A stretch of DNA of 64,000 nt from Tamarix chinensis (lineage: Eukaryota; Streptophyta; Magnoliopsida; Caryophyllales; Tamaricaceae): NCBI GenBank assembly GCA_030549775.1, contig CM060180.1:89319172-89383171 (forward strand). The letters run 5' to 3'. Shown here piece by piece: positions 25,603-36,654 of the stretch. The position numbers were made by a program, and so were the translations under genes. Each line of letters opens with the position of its first letter. Position 1 is the first letter of the stretch. Under the pieces are notes generated by a model. That model had not been told where the DNA came from. It worked only from the letters and a program-made list of their open reading frames with translations, and did no database searches.

Positions 25603-25703
25603 ATTTAGGATTATGGTACAGATGGGTGTGCTCAAGATAAATATTGGGAGATTCGGGAAAGGTTTCCCTATGACTCATCCCTAGAATGAAGGGATGGGAT
25701 AAT
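25603..25703. other. Short spacer between LTRs
   Basis: About 100 bases separate the LTR ending near 25602 from the solo LTR. The same tract resumes at 30657 after the target duplication ataat. No feature was recognised. Confidence 0.5.
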
Positions 25704-26383
25704 TGTAACACCCCCAAATTTACTACTGAAAAATTTCGTTTAAATCAAAAGGTTTAGCGGAAGCAAAAGAATTAAAACCGTAAACTGGGGGTATTACCGC
25801 CACACTTAGTACCAGACCGGTTCATTCCTACCGTTCCGACACTAAGTGCTAAGGCTAAAACCGATCATCAATAAGTACAAAGTATCATAAAATGCAAGAC
25901 GACATTTAGCATAAATCATAAATAAGATATAAGTCAAACAGAAGTTTGAATACGATTCAGGATTACAACCCCATAATACTTTTTCTTTCTTAAAAAACGG
26001 GAAACGTACTACAAAATATAGCTAACAAAACAATCCCCAAAAAGGATCAGTATCCGGATCGCCTACTCACTCAAGTCAAGCCTTCCACCCCAAAATAGTA
26101 ACCGATCAAACCTGCATAGGAGGTCTGCTCCCCACCATTGGTGGATCATCATAGGACCCATTCAATCAATGTAGTATCAGTGAGGGTCCAATACTGAGTA
26201 AGGGCGCAGGTGCACTAAGGCCAAGCATACAATCATACCACATAGCACACATAGCACAATCATATAAGTAACATGCGATAACACGCAAGATAAGGCCTGA
26301 GCACTTTCCGGTGACTTATTCTTTATCTTCGTTAATAATATGTCCATTTCACACATATTCTTTAATAATCCATGTGAGTGCGG

Positions 26384-26700
26384 GAACCCCACTATTATAG
26401 CCGGTGGACCGAAAAGTATACACTCAGGGCAGAACGCTCCTGACCACTATTATTTGCCGGTGCACCGGTCTCCAGGGCAAAATGCTCCTGGCCACTATTA
26501 TTTGTCGGTGGACCGGTCTGGCCCCGACTCACATGATGTTCCGTTGTAAGTACTTAGTATATTTCCCATGGTTTAACTTACTTACTTTGGTTTTTCGAGC
26601 ACGAAATCCCCCACTATTATAGCCGGTGGACCGGAAAGTATACACTGAGGGCATAACGCTCCTGACCACTATTATTGGCCGGTGGACCGGTCTGGGCTCG
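26384..26700. repeat. Minisatellite with CCGGTGGA core
   Basis: Units beginning ccactattat and containing CCGGTGGACCGG recur at about 26389, 26447, 26496, 26612 and 26666. The same block is found at 48377-48800 with exact 48-bp spacing, and in degenerate form at 9170, 20930 and 45190. Confidence 0.85.
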
Positions 26701-27299
26701 GCTCAACAATCTTTCACTTTACATGATTAGTGTCTTACCCGTGTTTTATTAGGTATCATTCCACCCTTGACGTGCATGTCATCGATGTTCTACTACCGTT
26801 CTCTCAAGAGGGCCCGTCCCATATTTTGAGACTCATACCTCTTCTCACACCCGACATCCATTCCCCGTAGACTTAGGCATAGTGGCATATAGTAAGGCAC
26901 AATCTCCGAGAATATAGGCCATCCCATTACATATGATGTCGACTCCACATGTCCTCCTCCCTCTAGGGCTCCTCCTCGGAGACCCTAATCAGACCTATGT
27001 GGCCCTACTCTTTCTTACTTACCCAAACGTTACTTTATTCTCTATCTCGCACCTCATTCTTTTATTAGGAAATTCCCCAAATGTGTTACTTTATCTCCCA
27101 AGTTCACGTGTGACCGACAAAACCCTAGTTGGCCATTCAAAACCCTATCTGACCACGCCAACCCTAGTTGGCCGCACCAAACCCTAGCACTTTACTTCTT
27201 CAATAAGTAACCTCCCTCTTTCACCCCAAAATCTCTTCTCTTATTTAGAAACCCCCGCTCATCTTTTATATAAGTGAGTTCTCACTCTCAACCCCATAC

Positions 27300-27720
27300 T
27301 CCACCATGCAAACCCTAGTACCACCCTACAAACATTAATAACACCACACAAACCACAACCACCATGCAAACCCTAATACCACCATAAGCCATTAATAGCG
27401 CCATGCAATCATTAATACCACCATACAAACATTAATGCCACCACACAAACCATAACACCACCATGCAAACCCTAATACCACCATAAGCCATTAATACCAC
27501 CATGCAATCATTAATACCACCATACAAACATTTATACCACCATACAAACCTTAATACCACCATACAACTTTAATACCTCCATAAAATCATAATTACCACC
27601 ATACAACCCGAATACCACCATGCGAACCATTAGTACCGCCCTAGAACATTAATACCATCATACAACATTAATACCTCCATAAGATCATAAATACCACCAT
27701 GCAAACTTTAAGACTCCCAT
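27300..27720. repeat. Short tandem repeat, 'aataccaccat(g/a)caa' type
   Basis: About twenty imperfect units of roughly 18-22 bp, built from 'taataccaccatacaaa', within the solo LTR. The related LTR at 47602 has a comparable but different array at 48900-49400. Confidence 0.85.
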
Positions 27721-28420
27721 GCATGGTTCCCAACTCTCATTTATTTCGGACATTCCTCCCACTTAAATATTCTCTCATAGATCATGAGGTACTTAGGTCA
27801 ACCTTATATCCCCCTTAGTGGTCTCACTTCTCATTTATTTCCGGTCATCCTTATATTCCCAACTCATATTACCATTTATCCTAACATGCATGTCCTAGAG
27901 GGCCATAACATAATACATCATAAACATCATACATATAAATGTCATGCTCATGTCATGGAAGCACATACAACATACCTCAATCTCCAAGCTGCGCTACACA
28001 TAAGACAAGTTATCCACAAATCATATAATACATGGCATAGCATAGCATACACAACATTCAACACATCCACGTCACACATAGCACAAGGCCATTAGCTTCG
28101 TCCTTACCTAAGGCGACGCCGGGCTTGGAGCACGCTCCTCTAACTCCTTAGGGCTTTGGTCGGGGTTACCTATAAAAGGGGAAATGCTAAGTATTAGTTT
28201 CTCTTATAATTACTATCAATCCTCATTCTAGTTTAAGGTTAGGGTTTTTATTACTAAAAAGGGGTTTAATACAAAACTAGGGTTTTTACCTTAGAATTAG
28301 TGTACTAAATATTAGTAGTCAAAATATAGTTATTTATGATACTTATTGTTACACTTATATTATTAGACCCGTTAGTTCCATTCTTGTAATACTAGTGTTC
28401 ACTAGTCATAGTAAAATAGT

Positions 28421-28436
28421 GATAATAATAATAATA

Positions 28437-28480
<44 letters not shown>
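28421..28480. repeat. (AAT)n microsatellite
   Basis: A nearly uninterrupted aat run. A second lies at 28933-28962 in the same LTR. Confidence 0.95.
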
Positions 28481-28932
28481 GACTACTAATAGTGACACTT
28501 ATGTTTCAAGTAATAGAACTCTAGCGTTTTTAAGATTAAGTCTAACAATGGTGTTAGGTTTGAAATAATAATATTATAAGGTCACAATATTACAAGTAAA
28601 CTATTCCTAAGGGTGATAATGATAATAGTAATAATACTAATAATGATGATAATAATAGTAATACTCCTAGTAGTAATGATAATAACAATAATACAACCAA
28701 GTAAGGTTTAGCAACCACAATAGTAACCTTAGTAAGGATAATAGAAGTAATAATAGTAATATTATTAAAAATGTTAATACCAACAATTATAAAAATTAAG
28801 ATTAGAGTTAAGTATAATAAAAGTTAGGGTTCAAAAGGGATTTTAGTCATAGTAAGAAAATAAGACATTAATAATAGAGACCATAATAATGATAATAATG
28901 ATAATAATAATATTAGTAATAGTAATGAAAGA

Positions 28933-28963
<31 letters not shown>

Positions 28964-29029
28964 GTATTAATATTGGTAGAAAATAGTTGTAGTTATATAA
29001 AAGGGATATTAGGGTTTGGATGAGTGGAG

Positions 29030-30240
29030 AACCACCTAGGGTCGGTGGTGGTCTGGCGGCGGCGCATGGCGGCGGCGGTGGAGGAGGAGAAGAGGGGGAA
29101 AGATGGAGGTGGCAGTTAGATGGGAGGGGAAAAGGAGGAGTTTGAGGTGGGGAAAGAAAGAGCAGGTGAAGGGGAGTGGAGTGAGGGTGGTGGCGTGGCA
29201 AGGGCAGCGGCGGCCGAGGGTGGTGGAGAGAGGTGGAAGATGAGGGAGGAAGGAGGAGAGGGAGGCAGGGGAAGTTGAAGGCAGGGAAAGGTAGAGGGAG
29301 GTCTGCTGGGCATTTTGGAGGGTGGAAGAGGCTCTGGTGGCGGCTGGGCTGGCGGTGGGAGGCGGCGCAAGGGCGGCGAAGGCTGGGAGTGGTGGTTTTC
29401 GGGATAGGAACTTTGCACGGCGAGGGCGGCACGTGCAGGGCAAGGCAGAGGGTGGTGGCGGCTTGGTTTTGTCGAGGGAGGTGCAGGGATGGTAACGGTG
29501 GCCAGAGGTGGCGGCGGCTGCCTTCGGTGACGGCGAAAAGCCCGTCTTTTTGAGGCGGCAGAGAGGCAGGGTTTTGGGGCAAAAAAAACGAAAAGGGAGC
29601 TAATTGGGGCTGCCAATTGGGGGTATTTATAGGCAATTGGAAGGGGAAGAGGTCAAGGGGAGAAGGAGGCGTGCGAGGCAGGTGTGCAGGTGGCCGACCG
29701 GTGGCAGGTGGTGCAGGTCCTGCCATGGCAGGCTGGGTCGGGGAAGGGGAGAGGAAAAGGGAAAGAGGTGGGCACGCGGGAAAGGGAGAGAGGGACTTGG
29801 TCGGGGTCGAAAAGAGAAAGAAAACGATAGGGAGAGAGGCAGGGAAAGATAGCCGGTACTGGGCTGGTGGCCGCCGGCAAAATTCGAGCTGCAGGTCGGC
29901 GGCTGTGCGGGGGAAGAAGAAGGAAGGGGAAAGGAGGAGGACCGGCGGTCCAGGGGAAAAAGAAAAAGAAGGGGGGACCGGCCGATTCGGCGTTTATAAG
30001 GTTTTTTTAAAACTAAACGCGGCGTTTCAACGGTATGGGGGACAGAGCGCCGCGTCGCGTTGCCCGTTTGGCAACGACTATCTTCAGTGATCGGACGCAG
30101 CGTCTCAGCGGGAGAAGAGTCGAAACGCTGCGTTTGGGTGCACGGGCGGCTGGCTCGCTGGGCCGCGGGCGAGAAGAAGGAAGGAGAGGCGGGGAGGGGG
30201 GTCTGGGCTGCGCAGGCCGGCCCAGTCCGGGGGGGAAGAA
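29030..30240 (-). other. GC- and CpG-rich segment of the solo LTR
   Basis: Strongly GC-rich with many intact CpGs (for example around 30020-30180), unlike everything around it. It straddles the minus-strand TATA box, so it is probably the U3 promoter region of the LTR. Long open frames in several phases arise from base bias and are not called. Confidence 0.7.
29623..29632 (-). promoter_or_regulatory. LTR TATA box
   Basis: Reads CTATAAATAC on the minus strand with CCAATTG just upstream. Equivalent boxes lie at 51094-51084 (CTATAAATAGC) and 24401-24394 in related LTRs, which supports minus-strand transcription of these copies. Confidence 0.65.
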
Positions 30241-30656
30241 AGAAAGAAAAAGAAAAAAAGTTAAGGAGAAGGAAGGAAAAAAAAAGAAAAGAAAGAAGAA
30301 AAGGAAAAAGGAAAAAAAAATGGAGAAATGATAAAATGGTTGGGTTGGAGGTATTTGGGTATTTATTTATTTATATAATTAATTTATATATTTATATTTA
30401 ATAATAATTATTTTAATTATAATAATTAAATCTAATTTTAAATTATTTAGGCTATTTTGGATAAATTGTCCTTAACTTCCATTTTAATTAGCAAAATGTC
30501 CAAAATTTTCTAATAACTTATTTATTATTTTCTCCTTATATTTCCTTAATAAATTTCCTCTTTATTTAATAAATTCACCTATTTTCTTAATCTTTCTCTA
30601 ATAAATTATTATTTGCCATAATTCCTAAATTAGAATTTTTGGGGTATTTCAATAAT

Positions 30657-30779
30657 AGCTATGATGAAATTAGACTTAGTTAGGCTTATGGTTACACTCT
30701 AGGAAAAAAGAAATTTGGCCAAGAAAGGAGAACCATGTGGGAGAGAGGGAGAAACAAGGGGAAAAAAGAGGAAAGAAAA

Positions 30780-30823
<44 letters not shown>

Positions 30824-30954
30824 AGAAGAAGAAGAAGAAGAAGAATTGTAGAATTAAAATTACAGTTTGGTTTAAATTTAGAACTTTAATAAATGGGTGA
30901 GATCAAAATATTAATCACCCAAAATTAAGGTTAGGTTAACTTTAGGGTATTACA
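30657..30954 (-). mobile_element. LTR tail fragment
   Basis: Purine-rich DNA runs into an AT-rich end GGGTATTACA at 30945-30954, the signature of the right side of a minus-oriented LTR. Its left part is not identifiable. It may belong to the LTR interrupted at 25703. Confidence 0.45.
30784..30843. repeat. (GA)n followed by (GAA)n microsatellite
   Basis: About 18 ga units pass directly into about eight gaa units. Confidence 0.97.
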
Positions 30955-31796
30955 AATTTAATCAAGAAGAATAAGTGTTTGCCTTTATTATATGTATTTC
31001 TAGCTTGATCTTCATTTTTTTTATTCCCCATTGCCATATTGTGAAGCATTTCATTATAATGCAAAACATACATATATATTTAGGCAATATTATCAATAAA
31101 TATAATAGTTTAATAGATAAATAAATAAAAATAAAACTATAATTCAAAGGTAATAAAAAATATTAGATACTCTACAACATTACTAAGAAGGAATCAAAAG
31201 TTATAATTTCTATCACCAAACCATATTATAAAAACATATTCAAGAAAAGATATAAATTCTAAATACCGGTAGATTCCCTAACTAGCATACTTATTATTGA
31301 GAACCTTTTTAATACAAATTACAATAACAAATAGATTCCCCAAAACCTTTAGAGTAGTTGTATAAAAAAGTTTTGGGATTACTGAAATAGAGTAAAGCCT
31401 GTGAAATAGCATACTTATTGTTGAAAGTGAAGAATACCTATGTTGAATGTTAAGTGTGTATAAGTGGGATTATGGTGAAATGGTAGAAAAGTTGGCACTT
31501 AATTTGTAATAAGAATGTATCCTAACTAGTAGGTTTATAATTTATTCTTTTCTAATGTTTTGAATTAATATTTGGTATAGAAAATCATATTTTATTATAG
31601 ATATCCATTTGGTTATTTAAAAAATAGGTTATATTTGATTCAAAGGCCTAATACCGAATCAGATATAATCATTCTTTTTGGATATTTGATTCTATATATG
31701 TAAATATTTGTCAATTTTTTGCTTATATTTTTTATAAAAAGGTAAGCGTTAGATATTACGATATTATTGCATGTATTTGATATCTGATTTGCTACT
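30955..31796. other. AT-rich stretch, nothing recognised
   Basis: No gene, repeat boundary or RNA gene can be supported here. Confidence 0.5.
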
Positions 31797-32990
31797 TCAT
31801 ATATTCAGTATAATCAAATGTGGATATGGGTAAGAGGTATCCAATATTAACCTATGTTTGAGTACATAAAAGTTCAGAGGGAAAACATTAAGGCAACTAA
31901 TGTAACCATCTATATGGTATATCAAAGGGCTAAATATGTGGCCCCAAGTGTAGATAAGTTGTACCTTTGGGGGAAATAGCTTATACTCCAAGTGTAGTTT
32001 AATTCTAGATTTAGAATACCATATAATTTTGAGTACATTAAAGGTGGGAAAACAAGTTAAAGCAACCACATATTTACCATATGTGTGGTGTACCTAAAGG
32101 GTAAATATATTGTACTTTGAGTGTAGATTAGTTATACCTTTAGAATAACATGTAAGTTTAGCTATACTAAAGTTGAAATAACAAGTTAGAGTAAGCTTAC
32201 ATACCATGATTAGGTGTACCTTTTGGGTAAATATGTGGTACTTAAAGTGTGGTTCAATTATACTTTTACTATACTATCTAAGCTTTGAGTACACTAAATG
32301 TGAGAAAATAAGATAGAACAACCACATACTTACCATGTTTATGGTTTCCCTGAAAGGTAAATATGTTATACTTTGACTGTATATTAGTTCTTCTTTTATA
32401 ATGTAATATAAGCTTGGCTAAATTAAAGTAGAAATAACAATAAAGGGCAAGCTTATATGCCATAATGAGGTATGCCATTTAGGATAATATGTGATACCTC
32501 AAGTGTAGTTTAATTTTACCTTTACAATACCATATAATTTTGAATACACTAAAGGTGAGAAAACAAGTTAGTATTGCCACATACTTACCACGTATATGGT
32601 GTAATTGAAAGGTAAATATGTTGTACTTAGAGTGTTGATTAACTTTACCTTTAGAATATGATATATCATATGTGTAGTGAACCTTTAGGATGAATATGTG
32701 GTACCTCAAGTGCTGTTTAATTGTAACATTACAATACCATATAAGTTTTTCTATGGTAAAGTTAAATAATAATATTAGGCAAGATTATATACCATGGTGA
32801 GGTGTACCTTTAGGGTAAATATGTAGTATCTCAAGGGTACTTCAGTTGCACCTTTGCAATACCATATAAGTTTGAGTACACTATAGGTGAAAATAAGTTA
32901 GAGTAACCACATATTTACCATATTTGTGTAACCTAAAGGGTAAATAAGTTGTAACCTAAGTGTAGTTTAGATATACCTTTAAAATATGTT
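31797..32990. repeat. Diverged tandem array, about 255-bp dimeric unit
   Basis: The block 'accatataa(t/g)tttgagtacactaaaggtgagaaaacaag' (broken here into recognisable parts) recurs near 32021, 32271, 32527 and 32860. A related half-unit ('taagcttggctaaattaaag' type) alternates near 32145, 32400 and 32735. Each half also carries 'gtgtacctttagggtaaatatgtggtacc'-like sequence, seen in segments. The full period is about 250-256 bp, each made of two related halves of about 125 bp. One further degenerate unit lies at 33740-33890. It encodes nothing: short frames repeat with the array. Family unknown. Confidence 0.8.
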
Positions 32991-34158
32991 CTCTTGTAGC
33001 ACTAGATTTAGAATCTTTCTTCTTAGATAAAAAAAATAAATAAGTAGTTTCTATGTTAATTTTAATCAATGGATTAAGTGAGTAGCTAACCTTCCATGTT
33101 TGTGATCACCTACTTTTACTTGTAATGCCTTTCTAGTTTCATAGATTGCATGTTATTATCTATGCTAAGTAGTTTAAATGTGATTCATGTGCTAGCATGT
33201 TACCTTTATTCTTCTTTCACCATGATTAGCATGACCCTGAATGTATTTCATGCAAACATGCTATCATTTTTAGTAGGTTGTGTTTACTTGATAAGATTGT
33301 CATACTAATACCATACTTTTTCTTCACTTGATAGTGTATAAGTACTAGATGAGAATGCCCTTGTAAAGGATGTGAACTTTACACTATATGAGTAGGGTGA
33401 CATAGAATAAGGGTATTCAAAACACTATATCGGTGTTCATTTTTGTGTCCAGATATGAAAATTCTCTACCTAGTTTTGTTTCCTTTTCCTCGTATGTTTT
33501 AGTCATTGTTTCTAAATTTGTATCTCTTTTTAGATCTCTTTGTATATTGTGTATATATATTTTGTGTTCTATTTAATCTATTTTATCTTTGCTATTTAAA
33601 GATAATCATTTTAGTATTACATTTCTTATAAGAATGGTGATGCTAGAACCATACTTATACTTAACATGGCTGTAGAACTCGTGCATTCACATTTTTCTTC
33701 CACAATTAAAAAGAAAATTGTTCTATAAAATTTGGTGTGTTAAACATATTTGTGGTGTGCCTATAGAGTAAATATGTGATACCTTTTGTGTTTTTCTATT
33801 GTACCTTTAGTGTACTATATTAATTTAACCATATTAAAGGTGAAATACCAACTTTAGCTAATTCTACTATACCATATTCTTAAGGTGTACCTCTCTTCTA
33901 ATTGCTAGGTAATAACAACCTAAATACATTATATCTTGTTGGAACTCCAAGTATTTTTTTTAGGGATGTTTAATATAATCTAATACTTTTTAGATTGGAT
34001 CCCAAAATAGCTTTAGTACCTCAACTTTGTTCAATTTTTTCTCTCAAAATTCATTTTGTGATCTAATGAGAATCTAATCACTAAAATGATAAAATAACCA
34101 GTGTAAAAAAATTATAAAAACAACTTAAATAAAGTATATTAAATAAAGATTGGACTTT
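32991..34158. other. AT-rich stretch with one outlying repeat unit
   Basis: Apart from a unit related to the preceding array at 33740-33890 ('tgtggtgtgcctatagagta', 'accatattaaaggtgaaa'), I see no gene or element end. Confidence 0.5.
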
Positions 34159-34330
34159 TGTAATACCCCCAAATTAGTGGTGGATAGTAGAAGCTTAAAA
34201 TGATTGATAAGACTATCTATATATCAATAAGGTATACCTACTTTTTAGAATACTTATAATTAAATGACTTTAAAATTAAGTGTGCTTGACTCAAATCAAT
34301 TTAAACCTATCAACAAGCTATTTTCACTAA
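34159..34330 (+). mobile_element. Gypsy LTR start stub
   Basis: Reads TGTAATACCCCCAAATTAG, a plus-oriented LTR start, but after at most about 170 bases it passes directly into integrase coding sequence. The rest of the LTR, the gag gene and the protease-RT region are absent, so a large internal deletion is inferred. Confidence 0.55.
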
Positions 34331-34345
34331 GGTCTCTATACCCCA

Positions 34346-34510
34346 TTACCTATCCCACATCAAGCATGGGACCATGTTAGTATGGACTTTATAGCAGCAT
34401 TTCCTAAGACCCTAAGGCAAAATGATGTTATTCTAGTGGTCGTGGACCAGTTATCTAAGATGACTCATTTCATCTCTTGTCATAAGACATATGGGACCTT
34501 TTATATAGTG
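34346..34510 (+). pseudogene. Ty3/gypsy integrase, N-terminal core part
   Basis: Translates on the plus strand to PLPIPHQAWDHVSMDFIAA, then VVVDQLSKMTHFISCHKTYG. Gypsy integrases have PLPIPxxxWxxxSMDFxxxLP here, including the first catalytic aspartate (MDF) and the second (VVVDxLSKMxHF). The frame is lost at about 34510, where an insertion begins. The domain continues at 35345. Confidence 0.85.
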
Positions 34511-35340
34511 ATGTGAATCAAAGGGAAGGGAAACATGTATGATCTATCATCAATTGTTATTTATGTTGGTAGGTTGAAATTGTAAGTAACACTTCGGTTT
34601 AATGCTGTTAAACTCAAAGAATGTTATAGAATGGAAGGATAAGGCTATTAGAAGGTTGAAGGCACATTCAAAGTTCGAATGAGGAAATGAATTCCCCATG
34701 CACTTCCTGGCCAGATAATTCTCCAAAAGAGAGAAAAATAAGTGTTAAACTTGAGGTTTTAATTCAAATGATTTTCAATATCATACGTGTACAAGCTTAG
34801 GGAGTATATATAGGAAACTAGCCAACTTCAATGCCTTAAACCAGCCAGTTTTGTTATCTTAATCCAAGATATTTTAACCCACTTGAATTAAGCCTATATA
34901 ATACCTAAACTTACTCATAATATCATAATTTAAATGATATTAATGACTCACATTACAAAGCCACACAATCAACTATGGTAGATATATGAAATTACAACAA
35001 AACCTAGCTTACATAAAATACATTTAGGGTTTACAACAAGTTTAATATAACTAATGATAACATCATTATATCTTGTTGTAGTGTCATCCCATGTATGCCA
35101 TCTCCTTTCATGCTTTGAATGCTTGTACACTTTAAGTCTCTTTGTGTGTGTTAATGTCTTCTCCTTGCAAATATGTAACATACCTGCAAGAATATCTTGA
35201 ACCATTTTCAATACCAAGCATAGAAATATTATCAATAACATTTAAAATGATTGGCTCCATTATTAAGAAAGATAATTCTTCCTTACCTTGAGAAAAATTA
35301 GAAATATGAGAATCATTAGATTCGTTAGATACACCTGCAT
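34511..35340. mobile_element. Insertion splitting the integrase (solo-LTR-like)
   Basis: The integrase reading breaks after TYGTFYIV and resumes with DLFSKEIARL. The intervening 0.83 kb begins about TGATGTGAATC and ends ACCTGCATCA. It is flanked by tatag on the left and catag on the right, a 4-of-5 match that could be a decayed target duplication. TG...CA ends and a 'gtatatatagg' motif near 34806 suggest a solo LTR, perhaps copia. Its last third resembles the end of the insertion at 60540-61205 ('acctgcaag', then a run coding for MEPII or IEPIV on the minus strand). Confidence 0.45.
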
Positions 35341-35344
35341 CACA

Positions 35345-36000
35345 TAGTCGATCTTTTCTCTAAGGAGATAGCTAGGTTATATAGTATTCCAAAAACAATT
35401 GTCTCCAACAAGGATAACAAGTTTTATAGTAACCTATAAAAGACTCTCTAAAGGCTAGTTGGTACTAAACTTCAATTTAGTACCACCTATCACCTCCAAA
35501 TAGATTGTCAAAATGACGTTATCAACCAAACAATCATGATATTGAGGAGCTTGTTTCACAAATTTTTGTGGGATTGCAACCTCAAGCTAAGCCATATTGA
35601 GTTTGCTTATAACAAGTCCCTTACTTATTCCACAAGACGCTCCACTTTTGAAGTCATTCATAGGGTAAATCATACCACCTTGTAGAGCTCATACATCTTC
35701 CAATGGAAGCACACAATAGTTTTGAGGCTAATGACAGGGCCAAGGCATTGAAAATACTTCATGAATAAGTAAGGTCTCTAATAGAGCGCATCAGTGAGAT
35801 GGACACAAATAAGGCAAATAAACATTGAAAAGAGAAGCTTTTTGAGTCTAAGACCTTGTATGGTTACACATTCAAAAGGTGAGGTTTCTAAACATGAGAA
35901 AGAACAAGCTAATGTGTTGGAGTAATGGGCCACTCAAAATCACTGAGAAGATAGAGAACAAAACATATTGACCTTGTATAATTTTCCTAGGATACCATGA
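35345..36000 (+). pseudogene. Ty3/gypsy integrase, C-terminal part
   Basis: Continues the plus-strand integrase. It reads DLFSKEIARLYSIPKTIVSN, then the LVGTKLQFSTTYH block, then HIEFAYNKSLTYST, and later a W/VH...R...NKL...GPLKI segment. These match the catalytic-core end (FSTTYHPQTDGQ region) and the SH3-like C-terminal part of gypsy integrases. At least two in-frame stops and several replacements are visible, including loss of the usual HPQTDGQ. It is non-functional. It is followed by LTR-like DNA. Confidence 0.8.
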
Positions 36001-36600
36001 TAGTGTTTTTAATTTTCTCATGTAGTTTGTGAATCCTGCTATGTTATCTATGATAACATATTTCCATCATATGTTTTCCACCATCTCCTCTTATGATTTT
36101 TAAACTCTTTTTCATGTCATGTTGTCACATGAAATAACCTATAGATTCCTTGATTTCACATTATTATCTACATTTATCATGTTTAGCTGTGAAATTATGC
36201 TTAGTTGAGAGTATATGTTTCTATTGGTTATGCATTGATCATGTTCTCTTACTAATCTTGCTATTCATCATATTTTGTTCTTTAATTTTCCATGATCTTA
36301 TATTATAGCATGTTATTCATGTTTTATCAATTGCACCATGTATGTGAATCTTTGTGGGAACGATATCGCTATGTGTTGAGTATTGTTTACTCAGTATGTC
36401 ATTGTACTGATTCTATGCTTGTTTAAATATCTATGTGTAGGTACCCTTACTTGAGTTATGATATGATTGTTGGTTTGGACAGAGCATTAGGGCTATCTAG
36501 ATTTTTTGTTCAGTAGGGACTTCTCATTAGTTTTCTACTTTTGTTATAAATAATTTGGAAGTTAAATTATTATATTATCATTTTATTTGGTGTTGTAAAA
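36001..36600 (+). mobile_element. Gypsy LTR 3' fragment
   Basis: Contains 'tgttgagtattgtttactcag' in parts, 'atgtgtaggtacccttac' and a closing 'ggtgttgta' (about 36590-36599). This matches the plus-oriented LTR end seen at 1-538, with a decayed terminus. It lies where the 3' LTR of the integrase remnant should be, but its 5' part is missing. Confidence 0.5.
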
Positions 36601-36654
36601 ATACGTTTATGTTTCTATTGTTTAGTTAATATTTTGAATTTTAGTTTTACCTTA

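Larger units (their letters stand above)
25704..30651 (-). mobile_element. Solo gypsy LTR, 4948 bp, TSD ataat
   Basis: Starts TGTAACACCCCC, ends GGGGTATTTCA, and is flanked by identical ataat at 25699-25703 and 30652-30656. Inside, in plus order: 'ccgccacacttagtacc', 'ctgagtaagg', 'actattat...ccggtgga' repeats (26390-26700), 'aataccaccat' repeats (27300-27700), AT triplet repeats (28420-28960), a GC-rich block (29030-30240), a purine block and an AT-rich tail. The coding readings of 135-300 residues over 28824-29726 are low-complexity proline/leucine strings from GA/CT-biased DNA, not proteins. With sense on minus, a TATA box at 29632-29623 would place transcription start near 29595, giving a transcribed R-U5 of almost 3.9 kb. 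No pol remains. Confidence 0.9.

Noticed and set aside
27300..27720. CRISPR-like array
   Set aside because: Units are contiguous and imperfect with no distinct spacers. It is a short tandem repeat within a plant LTR.
28824..29726. 300-residue minus-strand open frame and overlapping 106-166-residue frames
   Set aside because: Composition is almost only P, L, S, H and R. Several phases are open at once, and the region is the GA/CT-biased part of a solo LTR, so the frames are a by-product of base bias.
29617..30401. Plus-strand frames of 98-157 residues, G/R/K-rich
   Set aside because: Complement of the same biased LTR segment. No start context, domain or second copy supports a protein.
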